From: an uncultured Alphaproteobacteria bacterium
GTDB taxonomy: Bacteria; Pseudomonadota; Alphaproteobacteria; RF32; CAG-239
Assembly: GCA_944392315.1 (NCBI GenBank)
Contig: CALXWH010000020.1
Span: 29,920-93,919, forward strand
Direction of reading: 5' to 3'
Length of the DNA stretch: 64,000 nt
Shown: positions 51,892 through 60,603 of the stretch, one piece after another
Numbering within the stretch: position 1 is the stretch's first letter
How the letters are laid out: each line of letters starts with the position of its first letter
Notes under the pieces: model-generated
Database searches by the model: none
The model's input: the letters and a program-made list of their open reading frames with translations, nothing else
What the model was told of the DNA's origin: nothing
Position numbers and translations under genes: made by a program

Positions 51892-54342
51892 ATGTTTGTG
51901 GATGTTACAAATTTTAAATCAGCGCTTGCGGTGGAAAATATCCTTATCCCCTATAAAAAAGGGAGTTTGTCGCCAGATAAAAAAACACGTCTCCCCAAAA
52001 AGAAAATCACGCCTGAGGTTTGTCTTGAGGTTTTAAAATCTACTAACTATGCACGCAACATCAAAGATATGCTTCAATGTATTGCCGAGCTTCCGTTTCA
52101 TGAGCAGGGCGCGTTTAGAGATATTGTTCTTTCTACATTTGAAAGGCGCGAACAGCCCGACGCTGTGATTGAACTCGGTGAAATGTTGGCGCGAAATTTT
52201 GGGTATCACAAAGAATTTGACGAAGTGCGGCTGGCAAAAGGGCTTGAAGTGTTGCGTTCTTCGCCCGTACTTTCGTATAAACGCTTTTCTGATGTTGAAA
52301 TTTTTCAAAATGTGGATTTGACCAAATATGACGAGATGAAATGTTTTGGCGGAGAAGCAAAATATTTTTGGAGTGGTTTGACGGTGCCGGAAGTTTTGGA
52401 TTGCTCGGCGGTTGATAAAGTTTGCTTCGCAGAGGCGGATTTGACGAGGCTTAAAAAAATTGTGCTTCATGAGGGGGCGGAAGTTTCTTTTTCGGCTATC
52501 AGGCATTATCCCAAGCAGTTGGATTTATCTCTGGCCTCACGGATTGCCCTTGATAGATTGGATTTGGCTCCGCTTGAAAATTGGACCTATCATCCAGAAG
52601 CGCTGACTTTTGTGCAAGATGAGCAGCCGTTTAAGGGGGATGTGGATTTTTCAAAATTCAAAACGGTTGAGTTGGAATCTTGCGATTTGAAAAAAGTACA
52701 AAGCGTGCGGTTTCAAGATGGAGCGCGGGTGGTTATGCGCTATATGGAAATCTCTGATTGTGTGGATTTTTCTTGCTGTGATGAGGTGGAGCTTGTTTCG
52801 GGCTCTTTAAGGAACGTTACGGCTTTGAAGTTCAAAGAGGGGGCAAGGGTTAAAATTGAAGAAGTGACGAATTTGCCCGAGGATATTGATTTTTCTCGTT
52901 GTGCGGCGGTGGAACTATCTTATGTGCAATTAAAAAAACAAAAGCACTTGGTTTTTGCCAAAGGGGCAGAGGTCAACTTGAGCGGGGCACGCTCTATCCC
53001 GCCGGATGTTATGCTTTCACAATGTAAAACCGTGATTTTGGATGAGTGCAATCTGGCGCCTCTTAAAAAGCTTGCGTTGGATGAGGTGGAAAAAATCAGT
53101 TTGCAAGGGGTGACGAATTTGCCGGCCGATATTGATTTTTCCAACTGTCGGGAAATTTATTTGGGCTATTGTGATTTGGCAAAGCAAAAGGAACTTCGTT
53201 TATGGAACGCTCGCGTGGTGGATTTTGAGGCGGCAACGAATTTGCCGGAGGATATTGATGTTTCTTCCTGCGATAAGGTTAATTTGAGAGAGTGTGATTT
53301 GCGTCTTCAACCGAATTTGTGTTTTAAGGACGGAGCGGAGGTGTGTTTGGACGCGGTGCAAAATCTGCCGTATCATCTGGATGTTTCAAAATGTAAGAAG
53401 ATTAGTTTATTGTCGTGCGATTTGAAAGAATTGGCCGATGTGCACTTTAGGGACGGGGCAGAGGTGGATTTGAGTTATGCGCAAAATTTGCCGGCAACGC
53501 TTGATATTTCTAAATGCTCTAAGGTTAATTTGCATGGTTGTGATTTGAAAGATATTGCGTATTTACCCTTGGATGAGGTGAAGGAAATCAGTTTGGAAGA
53601 TGCGCAAAATTTGCCGATGGAAATGGATTTTTCTCACTCAGATGTGGTTAATTTGACGGAATGTGATTTGCAACATCAGACGAGTTTGGCGTTTAAAGAG
53701 GACGCGCGGGTAGATTTTAGTTATGCTAAAAATTTACCGTCTGAGTTAGATGTTTCTCAATGTGCGGCGGTTTCCCTTAAAGGGGTAGATTTGGCAGAGC
53801 AAACTGATTTATGCTTTAAAAACGGCGCGCAAGTTGATTTAGCTTATGCCAGGAATTTGCCGTATCATTTGGATGTGTCCGGTTGTTCGCATATTTGTCT
53901 TGCCGCTTGTGATTTAAGCGAATTGGCCGATGTGCACTTTATGAACGGGGCTAAAGTTGATTTGTCACAAGCAACGAATTTGCCGAATAATCTAGATGTT
54001 TCGGAGTGCGCAGAAGTGACTTTCAAGGGAACGAACTTGAAGGGCGTGGAAAATTTGTGTTTTGCGCCGTTGGCAAAAGTGGATTTTTCGTATGCGTATA
54101 ATCTCCCTAAACGTGTGGATGTTTCCGGTTGCGCGAGTGTGGAGTTGATGGATTGTGATTTAAGCAAGGTTCAGACCATCGTGTTTAAAAATCGTCAGCA
54201 ACAAGAGCTTAGTCAGGCGTATTTTCCTAAAAATTGGAAAGGGCAAATTATTTATCGCGATGAAATTTCGGATATCCAGAGAAAAAATTCTCAAGCGTTG
54301 TCTATGGCGCATCTGTTTCGGAACGTCCGAAGCATAGCTTGA
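51892..54342 (+). CDS. LRR-like family protein, largest member
   Basis: 816 residues: the shared N-terminal domain, a diverged linker (about 100-240), some fourteen 41-residue units of varied quality (FKDGAEVCLDAVQNLPYH, LDVSKCKKISLLSCDL, YAQNLPATLDISKCSKVNLH) and the cap with FKNRQQQ and KNWKGQIIY. I chose the ATG at 51892, matching MFVDV starts of the paralogues; ATG at 51889 and TTG at 51886 are alternatives. It overlaps or abuts the previous stop codon. It has about twice the usual unit number, suggesting growth by unit duplication. Confidence 0.8.
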   Translation: MFVDVTNFKSALAVENILIPYKKGSLSPDKKTRLPKKKITPEVCLEVLKSTNYARNIKDMLQCIAELPFHEQGAFRDIVLSTFERREQPDAVIELGEMLARNFGYHKEFDEVRLAKGLEVLRSSPVLSYKRFSDVEIFQNVDLTKYDEMKCFGGEAKYFWSGLTVPEVLDCSAVDKVCFAEADLTRLKKIVLHEGAEVSFSAIRHYPKQLDLSLASRIALDRLDLAPLENWTYHPEALTFVQDEQPFKGDVDFSKFKTVELESCDLKKVQSVRFQDGARVVMRYMEISDCVDFSCCDEVELVSGSLRNVTALKFKEGARVKIEEVTNLPEDIDFSRCAAVELSYVQLKKQKHLVFAKGAEVNLSGARSIPPDVMLSQCKTVILDECNLAPLKKLALDEVEKISLQGVTNLPADIDFSNCREIYLGYCDLAKQKELRLWNARVVDFEAATNLPEDIDVSSCDKVNLRECDLRLQPNLCFKDGAEVCLDAVQNLPYHLDVSKCKKISLLSCDLKELADVHFRDGAEVDLSYAQNLPATLDISKCSKVNLHGCDLKDIAYLPLDEVKEISLEDAQNLPMEMDFSHSDVVNLTECDLQHQTSLAFKEDARVDFSYAKNLPSELDVSQCAAVSLKGVDLAEQTDLCFKNGAQVDLAYARNLPYHLDVSGCSHICLAACDLSELADVHFMNGAKVDLSQATNLPNNLDVSECAEVTFKGTNLKGVENLCFAPLAKVDFSYAYNLPKRVDVSGCASVELMDCDLSKVQTIVFKNRQQQELSQAYFPKNWKGQIIYRDEISDIQRKNSQALSMAHLFRNVRSIA
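51964..52183 (+). repeat. 220-bp identical tract, copy 2
   Basis: Partner of 50768-50987. The 5' flank (51892-51963) differs at about six positions and the 3' flank is unrelated, a pattern of gene conversion or recent duplication with a replaced C-terminal part. Confidence 0.8.
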
Positions 54343-54433
54343 TTTTTTTGTTCATAACCGTAGATTTTTCGTGCATCTTTTCTTCTTTATCGCTAGACTT
54401 TGCTCAAGTTTAATTGTTTATGAGGCAAAGGTT

Positions 54434-55012
54434 ATGCTTGGGCATAAGGTTAGTCAATATGCTTTGAGGGCGGTTTTGTTGGGCGGCATGGTGTTGATGA
54501 GCGCTTGCAGCTATCGGTATGAGCGCACTTATCCGGTTGTGACCGATGAAGAAGATCTTTCCGCTTTGCCTTGTCAGAGTGACGGTAACGGCGGCTTCTT
54601 GGGGACGCGCTTGTGGTCTTCTAAAGAGGCAACCGAATATTGTACGCTTCGTCAACAACCGCAGGTCGGGCTTAACGGTATTCAACTCTGCCCGAATAAC
54701 CGCAAATGTTCTGACGAAGCTATGCTCCCGTATCAGCCTTGCGTGCAGCCGATGCCGACTTATTACAGCGATTTATCCGCAACCGAGGCGGCGGAAGGCG
54801 TGTTGCTGATTCATCCGGTAACGCGGACGCAGATTTTGTGTTATGATTTGCCGGGGGAAAGTGCTGCGCAATGTGCGGAGAATTTCCGTGCGGCCGGTTA
54901 TGTCTTGATTACCGATATTCCGCAAGTTTCCGCAAATTATGATTTCTTGCGCAAAAATACTTATCCGACCAGACGTTGGCGTGATGGCGGTGAAGTTGTG
55001 CCGCGGTGGTAA
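54434..55012 (+). CDS. Outer-membrane lipoprotein, unknown family
   Basis: 192 residues. A lipoprotein signal ends in LMSAC (Cys 25). The mature part has seven or eight further cysteines, probably forming disulfides in the periplasm, and no recognised domain. I chose the ATG at 54434; the longer open frame begins in AT-rich sequence with no ribosome site. It is followed by a terminator at 55081. Confidence 0.7.
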   Translation: MLGHKVSQYALRAVLLGGMVLMSACSYRYERTYPVVTDEEDLSALPCQSDGNGGFLGTRLWSSKEATEYCTLRQQPQVGLNGIQLCPNNRKCSDEAMLPYQPCVQPMPTYYSDLSATEAAEGVLLIHPVTRTQILCYDLPGESAAQCAENFRAAGYVLITDIPQVSANYDFLRKNTYPTRRWRDGGEVVPRW

Positions 55013-55080
55013 GTTTATGATTGTTGCAAGAAAAAAAGGGGAAATATAGGCGAAAAATCAACCGCAGATTGCTTGTCATT

Positions 55081-55111
55081 TCGTATCTCGTTTGAGATGC
55101 GATTTTTTTTT
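55081..55111 (+). terminator. Terminator of the lipoprotein gene
   Basis: TCGTATCTC pairs with GAGATGCGA across a four-base loop and is followed by T9. Confidence 0.85.
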
Positions 55112-55131
55112 GAGAAAAGTTTAAAAAAATC

Positions 55132-55160
55132 TTGACAATGTTTCTATTTTGTTCTATTCG
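55132..55160 (+). promoter_or_regulatory. Promoter of comM
   Basis: TTGACA, 17-base spacer, TATTCG, about 50 bases before the comM ATG. Confidence 0.6.
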
Positions 55161-55211
55161 TTCCAACAGGGCGGGAACACGAAAATTTTATAATAATAAT
55201 AAGGATAACGT

Positions 55212-56786
55212 ATGATTTGTCGGTTGAAAACGGTGGCCTTTGACGGAATTGAGGCTAAATTGGTGGAAGTTCAGGTCGGTATCAGTTCCGGAATGCCGGG
55301 GTTTGTGATTGTCGGGTTGCCCGATAAAGCGATTAATGAAAGCCGTGAACGGGTGCGCGCAGTGTTTGCCGTGTTGGGAGTGGATTTTCCGCATGAACAC
55401 GTCACGGTTAATTTGAAACCGGCGGATTTGCTCAAAGAGGGGGCGCATTTTGATTTGCCGATTGCGCTTGGCGTGTTGGGCGCGATGAAGTTGGTTAATC
55501 CGCAAAAATTACAAGATTTTATTTTTATGGGGGCGCTTTCGCTGGATGGAACGTTAGAAAAAGTCAATGGTGTTTTGCCGGCAGGGGTTAGAGCGTTGGC
55601 CGATAATCTCGGCTTGGTTTGCCCGAAAGCCAATGCGCATGAAGCGGCGTGGAGCCGGTGTCGGACGATTTTGGCTGCCGGACATTTGGTGGAGTTGCTT
55701 AATCATTTTGCCGATAAAAAATTGATGTTGCCTTTGGCCGATAATGCGGCAGATTTGGCTCAGCAAACAGCGTTGCAAAAACAAAATTATCCGTTTGATT
55801 ATGCGGATGTTAAAGGGCAAGAAAGCGCCAAACGCGCTATGTTGATTGCGGCGGCGGGCGGTCATAATCTGTTGATGATTGGGCCGCCGGGGTCCGGTAA
55901 AACGATGTTGGCGGAAAGATTGGTGACAATTTTACCACCGTTAACGGTGCGGCAGGCGCTTGAAAACGCCATGATACGTTCGGTAGCAGGCGTCTTGGAT
56001 GAAAAGGGCGGGGATGAGGAAGTTTTAGATTTGCGACGTCCGTTTCGCGCACCGCATCACAGTGCTTCCATGCCGGCTTTGGTCGGTGGGGGCAGAAAAG
56101 CCGTGCCGGGGGAAATCTCGTTGGCGCACAATGGTGTTTTGTTTTTGGATGAACTGCCGGAATTTTCTCGTGTGGCGTTAGATGCCCTGAGGCAGCCGTT
56201 GGAAAGCAAAAAGGCCGTGGTGGCGCGAGTTGAGGCACATACAACATATCCGGCTGATTTTCAACTGATTGCGGCGATGAACCCTTGCCGTTGTGGGTTC
56301 TTGGGCGTTAAAGGGAAAATGTGTGCCAAAGCGCCAAAATGTGCCGAGGAATATTTACATCGTTTGTCGGGGCCGTTTTTGGATCGGTTTGACTTGTTGA
56401 TTGAAGTGCCGGCGGTGAACCCCTATGACTTGACTTCTGATAAAAAAGGCACATCTTCTAAAGAAATGAGAGAGCAGGTGATGCGGGCGCGGGAAATGGC
56501 GGCGGAACGCTTTGCACTTTTTGGGGGTAAAGACTTATGTTGTAATGCACAATTAAACGGAGAATTTTTGCAAAAAGCGGTGGATTTTGATGCGCAAATG
56601 CGGAATTTTGCCGCGGAAACCGCAGAAAAGTGCGGCTTGACGGCCAGAAGCTTTAATAAAATTTTGCGGTTAGCAAGAACGATTGCAGACTTGCAAAATC
56701 AAAAAAAGGTCGCTAAAATGCACCTAATTGAAGCCTTGTCTTATAGGCATCGGCTTTTTGCAAAACCTGATAGGGAGAAAAAATAA
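55212..56786 (+). CDS. comM: ComM/YifB AAA+ ATPase
   Basis: 524-residue hexameric helicase-like protein of the Mg-chelatase family. In naturally competent bacteria ComM promotes branch migration of incoming DNA. An N-terminal Lon-like fold (GMPGFVIVGLPDKAINESRE, NLKPADLLKEG) is followed by an AAA+ core with Walker A GPPGSGKT near residue 220, Walker B LFLDELPEF near 310, and a CRCG...C zinc-like loop (NPCRCGFLG, CAKAPKC) near 357. AAGGA precedes the ATG. It ends one base before the next gene, so the two may be cotranscribed. Confidence 0.93.
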   Translation: MICRLKTVAFDGIEAKLVEVQVGISSGMPGFVIVGLPDKAINESRERVRAVFAVLGVDFPHEHVTVNLKPADLLKEGAHFDLPIALGVLGAMKLVNPQKLQDFIFMGALSLDGTLEKVNGVLPAGVRALADNLGLVCPKANAHEAAWSRCRTILAAGHLVELLNHFADKKLMLPLADNAADLAQQTALQKQNYPFDYADVKGQESAKRAMLIAAAGGHNLLMIGPPGSGKTMLAERLVTILPPLTVRQALENAMIRSVAGVLDEKGGDEEVLDLRRPFRAPHHSASMPALVGGGRKAVPGEISLAHNGVLFLDELPEFSRVALDALRQPLESKKAVVARVEAHTTYPADFQLIAAMNPCRCGFLGVKGKMCAKAPKCAEEYLHRLSGPFLDRFDLLIEVPAVNPYDLTSDKKGTSSKEMREQVMRAREMAAERFALFGGKDLCCNAQLNGEFLQKAVDFDAQMRNFAAETAEKCGLTARSFNKILRLARTIADLQNQKKVAKMHLIEALSYRHRLFAKPDREKK

Positions 56787-56787
56787 A

Positions 56788-59169
56788 ATGTCAGCAACAA
56801 ACATTTTTAATAAAGTTTATTGCGCGGTTGTGGCGTTGGGGCTGGTTTTTGCGGCCTCGGGCGCTATTGCCGCGACTCCGAATTGTCCGGAGTGTCCTCC
56901 TGATAAAGACGGAAGTATCTTTCCGGGGGGATCGTGTGAAAATTGTGAACGTCCGAAATCGGATAAAGCTGTGCGAATCGTTGATGGCACACGGGTTAAA
57001 AATTGCCCGAATTGCCCGATGCCGGTGTTTAAAACGCGTAACTATCCTTTAGCGCAAGCTCGTTATAAGAGCGATGCCGCTAACAGAAACTGTTGCGATT
57101 TGGCACCGTTTGCTTTGACGCACGTTGATTTCAGACTGCAAAATCAAGAAGGTTACAGCCCGTATGCGAACCATGTCGGCAATTATCGTTTCAGAATTTT
57201 CGGATGCCGTCGTTATACCAAACAGGCTATGTTAAACCACGGACGCGTTATTCAAAAGGATATGGCGTTTAATGAAGTTTTCAAAAAAGCGGCCGATAAA
57301 TGCTACAAAATTATGGATATTCCGGATGTTTGCCTGGCTGATCCTGCCGTTAAATTGCCGGAATATGTGTTGACGGCGGAAATCACCAACTTCTTTATGA
57401 ATATTTGTGATGAACATGATTGGGATAAGGCACAAAAGAAAAATCGTCGTAACGGTACATCTGAAATGACGGTTACTTGGCGCTTGATGAATTTGAGTCA
57501 AACGAAAGTTTTGTGGAAAGGCGTTACCTCCGGTTATGGTGAACTCCAAAACGGTGTTTATGAGGCGGAAGTTAAATTGGCGGAGCTCGCTTTTGCTGAT
57601 GCGGCGGCCAGACTTTCTTCTTTGCCGGGGTTTGAGTATCAACTTTCTCAACGCGTAAGTCCGGAACAAATGGCTCAAGAACGTGCCGCTTTGGTTGCGT
57701 TTGATGAAAAGTTCAATCCGGGTAAATGCGGTTTTGCTAAAGAAGTTGCTTATACAAAAACTTGTGCATATGCGCCGCAACTGCAATGTCCGGCTATCGC
57801 ACGTCCGGCTTGTCCGTGTGCCGCCGTTCAGACTTGCACTTGCAATCAACCGCTCTGCACTTGTCCGCAACCGGCTTGCAACTGCACCATGGGCGCGCCG
57901 AAAGTTGAGGAATTTGTTGATGTGAAAACAAAAACCAAGACGATTGAACAGAAAATTATCACAACAACCAGAGTGGAAACGCCGCAACCGATTTGTCGTC
58001 AAGTTTGCAAACCGGTTTGCCAGAAAAAAGTAACGACCACGACAGTGACAACTCAGACGGTTGAGACATGTCCGATGAAGTGTGAACAACAATGCGAAAA
58101 ACCGAAGTGCCGCAAAGTTTGTACCGAAACTTGTGTTGTCGGATTGGACGGCGCAAAAGATAAAAATCAATGCAAAACCGAATGCGTTGAAGATTGCGGT
58201 GAACCGAAACCGATTGCTCAGCCTGTAGTTGTTGAGGAAATCGTTGTTGCTGCGCCGGTTGAAGAAAAAGGCGGCGTTGAGGTTGAAAACGTTACGATTG
58301 CTCCGCAAGTTGAGGAAAAAGGCGGGGTTGAGGACAGTTTCCGTAAATATGAAAATTGCATTGACGAAAATGGAAATGTGATTTCTGACGGAAGTTGCAC
58401 CGTAATTGATGACAATTGGGTTGATTTGGAAGGTTATAATGTGGATGCAAAACTGTGTATTGTTGATCGTCCGCCTTATTCAGAGTTAAGCCCAGAAAAT
58501 ATGCTGAAAATCCGTGGCTCCGTGGTTGAAATTACTAATGCGAAAGGCAAGAAAGGTATGGGCTTGCTCATCTCTGATTCTTTCGTGTTGACTTCGGCCG
58601 GCTTGGTTAATAAGTTGCAAAATACTTATGACGTCAAGATGCTTAACGGTGAAGTGGTTAAGGCGAAGGCTGTTCGTGTCAACCCGAGCAAAAATACCGC
58701 TTTGATGCATTTGGATAAGCCGGTTGCTTATACGCCGATTTCGCTTAACCTTGACTTGCCGCCGATTGACCAAGAAGGATATATTTCTTTAGGCTTGTTG
58801 GATAAAGACGGTGAAGCGGCTAAGAATTATATGGATGATAACGGCAAAATTTACGGTTATCGTTATTCCGATACGCTCGGAACCGAAATTATTGTTGATA
58901 CGTTGGTACAGAAAGTTGCTGTCGGCAGCGTGTTGATTGATAAACTCGGAACAGTCAACGGTATTTCTAACTCCGCAAAGCAGACGGAAGAAGGCATGGA
59001 TTTGTTTATTCCGACCGAGACGGCTTTGAGAAGTGTGGGCTTGTCTATCTGCGAGAAATTGTATGACAAGAAGAGCCCTTGGGAGAAGACCGTTTATAAG
59101 CCGGTTACCGAAAAGGTAAAACAGGAAACGAAAGCTCCTGAAGCTATGCCGGAATCAAAGCGTAAATAG
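56788..59169 (+). CDS. Secreted Cys-rich protein with inactive trypsin-like domain
   Basis: 793 residues. A signal peptide (1-28, ending AIAA) is followed by a short CPECPP segment, a domain of about 75-300 that resembles curli or lipoprotein assembly factors (YVLTAEITNFFMN, MTVTWRLMNLSQTKVLWKG), and a very Cys-rich stretch (320-475; CPCAAVQTCTCNQPLCTC-type repeats). A linker repeats VEEKGGVE. The C-terminal domain (570-770) is trypsin-like, but the catalytic His site reads LTSAGLV, the Asp site NTALMHLD, and the Ser site AVGSVLID, so all three catalytic residues appear lost. AGGGAG precedes the ATG. Likely an envelope binding protein. Confidence 0.7.
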   Translation: MSATNIFNKVYCAVVALGLVFAASGAIAATPNCPECPPDKDGSIFPGGSCENCERPKSDKAVRIVDGTRVKNCPNCPMPVFKTRNYPLAQARYKSDAANRNCCDLAPFALTHVDFRLQNQEGYSPYANHVGNYRFRIFGCRRYTKQAMLNHGRVIQKDMAFNEVFKKAADKCYKIMDIPDVCLADPAVKLPEYVLTAEITNFFMNICDEHDWDKAQKKNRRNGTSEMTVTWRLMNLSQTKVLWKGVTSGYGELQNGVYEAEVKLAELAFADAAARLSSLPGFEYQLSQRVSPEQMAQERAALVAFDEKFNPGKCGFAKEVAYTKTCAYAPQLQCPAIARPACPCAAVQTCTCNQPLCTCPQPACNCTMGAPKVEEFVDVKTKTKTIEQKIITTTRVETPQPICRQVCKPVCQKKVTTTTVTTQTVETCPMKCEQQCEKPKCRKVCTETCVVGLDGAKDKNQCKTECVEDCGEPKPIAQPVVVEEIVVAAPVEEKGGVEVENVTIAPQVEEKGGVEDSFRKYENCIDENGNVISDGSCTVIDDNWVDLEGYNVDAKLCIVDRPPYSELSPENMLKIRGSVVEITNAKGKKGMGLLISDSFVLTSAGLVNKLQNTYDVKMLNGEVVKAKAVRVNPSKNTALMHLDKPVAYTPISLNLDLPPIDQEGYISLGLLDKDGEAAKNYMDDNGKIYGYRYSDTLGTEIIVDTLVQKVAVGSVLIDKLGTVNGISNSAKQTEEGMDLFIPTETALRSVGLSICEKLYDKKSPWEKTVYKPVTEKVKQETKAPEAMPESKRK

Positions 59170-59180
59170 TTTTGACGATG

Positions 59181-59480
59181 GCTAAGGAAGTCTTTAGACT
59201 TCAGAAGTTTGTGCTGACGAGAGGTGTGCTTTATGTGCACCTCTTTTTTTGTGTGGTGTGGAGGAGGTGAATAGAGAGAAGGACGGGAGGTGAGATTTTT
59301 GGGAAAAATAGAGGAGGATAAAAGTGAAATAGCGTATAGAGCTAAGGGAAGTCTTTAGACTTCAGAAGTTTGTGCTGACGAGAGGTGTGCTTTATGTGCA
59401 CCTCTTTTTTTGTGTGAGCGGAGGCGGGGATAGGAGAGAAGGATAGGGGGAAAGTTTTGGGAAAAATAGAGGAGGATGAT
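59181..59480. repeat. 161-bp direct repeat carrying a terminator
   Basis: Two copies, with the palindrome AAGTCTTTAGACTT and the hairpin GAGGTGTGC/GCACCTC plus T7 at 59217-59251 and again at 59378-59412. The first copy terminates the 56788 gene; the second is a tandem duplicate with drift at its end. Confidence 0.85.
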
Positions 59481-59499
59481 ATGGAGGAAAAGACTAATG

Positions 59500-59578
59500 G
59501 ACAAAAATGTTGACAAACTTATTTCCCTTGTTATACTGGCGGTAGTAAAATTTATTATTCTAACTTAAAACTTAATAA
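59500..59578 (+). promoter_or_regulatory. Promoter and leader, left flank of the RM island
   Basis: TTGACA (59510), 16-base spacer, TATACT (59532), then GGCGG and TTTATTATTCTAAC. The same promoter and leader recur at 61843-61920 in front of the 61923 gene, about 80 percent identical by eye. The island genes lie between the two copies. Confidence 0.75.
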
Positions 59579-59616
59579 ATATAAGTGTTTAAATGCCGAT
59601 GCATAATTAGAAATGA

Positions 59617-59642
59617 TACTTATAGTCTGTAGACTTATAATC
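59617..59642 (+). promoter_or_regulatory. C-box operator of the RM controller
   Basis: ACTTATAGTC, spacer TGTA, GACTTATAATC: two palindromic half-operators in the arrangement bound by restriction-modification controller (C) proteins. It lies 41 bases before the C-protein start, allowing the dimer-then-tetramer autoregulation known for these systems. Confidence 0.75.
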
Positions 59643-59682
59643 TACAAAATTTTAGCATATACCAATATTAAAAGGGGGAGAT

Positions 59683-59904
59683 ATGATTCAAAAACAGGTT
59701 GGATTACGAATTAAAGAAATAAGATTAGCAAAGCATTTATCACAGGAGGAATGTTCTTTTAATGTAGAAATAGATAGAACGTATTGGTCAAGTGTTGAAT
59801 GCGGAAAACGCAATATTTCTATTATAAATTTGTATAAAATATGTGGATTTTTTGGTATGTCATTGAAAGAATTTTTTGATTCAGATATTTTTGCGGGGGA
59901 ATAG
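59683..59904 (+). CDS. Restriction-modification controller (C) protein
   Basis: 73-residue XRE-type protein: VGLRIKEIRLAKHLSQEECS, then WSSVECGKRNISIINLYKIC. Size, position upstream of the restriction gene and the C-box in front all fit the controller that delays endonuclease expression until the host is methylated. A strong AGGGGGAG site precedes the ATG. Only three bases separate it from the next start, so it is one operon. AT-rich relative to the chromosome. Confidence 0.85.
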   Translation: MIQKQVGLRIKEIRLAKHLSQEECSFNVEIDRTYWSSVECGKRNISIINLYKICGFFGMSLKEFFDSDIFAGE

Positions 59905-59907
59905 TAC

Positions 59908-60603
59908 ATGACAAATTTTGATAAGTTTGATGATTTTGTTAAAAAAATTGATTTAGAGGAATATAGATTAAAATATTCTCATATAAAAATTGTTGAGATG
60001 GATTTACCAGCTAATATACAAGCGTTGAAAACTATATATAAGTATTATTGGTCTGACGTTAATTTAGATGATATTCCCGATTTTGAGCGGTATTATGAAT
60101 TGTATTATAATGATTGCAAAGATGATATTGAAGCCTTTCAAATTAAAACCGAAATGTGTCACGATTGTTTTAATAAGGGGCTAAGAGCGAGAATTTATAG
60201 AACATGGGCCAGTTTGATTACTCAAATACATGCAGGATATGTTGCTGAAAAAGTGTATGGAGAAGGTTCTGTTGAAATGAATGACGTATTGGATCATAGT
60301 GGTAAAGATTTTGTAATAACATATAAAAATAAAACTATTCCAATCCAAGTTAAAAAAGAAACTCATAGACCAGAAGCCCGTATCATTCGTAAAGATTCTG
60401 ATGATATTGTTTCAATTTTTTACTGTGTTCCATCTAAAAAAGATTTTGAGCAACCTTATTATGTGAGAACAGGAAGAATAAAACCTCAAATGCTTGATTT
60501 TATTAAATATTCAGATGATGGTATATTGGATAGATATGATAATGGTTTTGTTGTTTTTACAGAAAAAGTATTTAGAGATTTAATTCCGTATTTTGGCAAA
60601 TAA
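59908..60603 (+). CDS. Type II restriction endonuclease
   Basis: 231 residues. Identity is inferred from context and from a PD-(D/E)xK-type core: GKD (Asp 134), 12 residues, then PIQVKKE (Gln 147, Lys 149) in strand-turn-strand form. The N-terminal part, with several Tyr and acidic residues, is unlike a known family to my eye. It is cotranscribed with the C protein and its last 32 bases overlap the 3' end of the converging methyltransferase gene. Recognition sequence unknown. Confidence 0.75.
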   Translation: MTNFDKFDDFVKKIDLEEYRLKYSHIKIVEMDLPANIQALKTIYKYYWSDVNLDDIPDFERYYELYYNDCKDDIEAFQIKTEMCHDCFNKGLRARIYRTWASLITQIHAGYVAEKVYGEGSVEMNDVLDHSGKDFVITYKNKTIPIQVKKETHRPEARIIRKDSDDIVSIFYCVPSKKDFEQPYYVRTGRIKPQMLDFIKYSDDGILDRYDNGFVVFTEKVFRDLIPYFGK

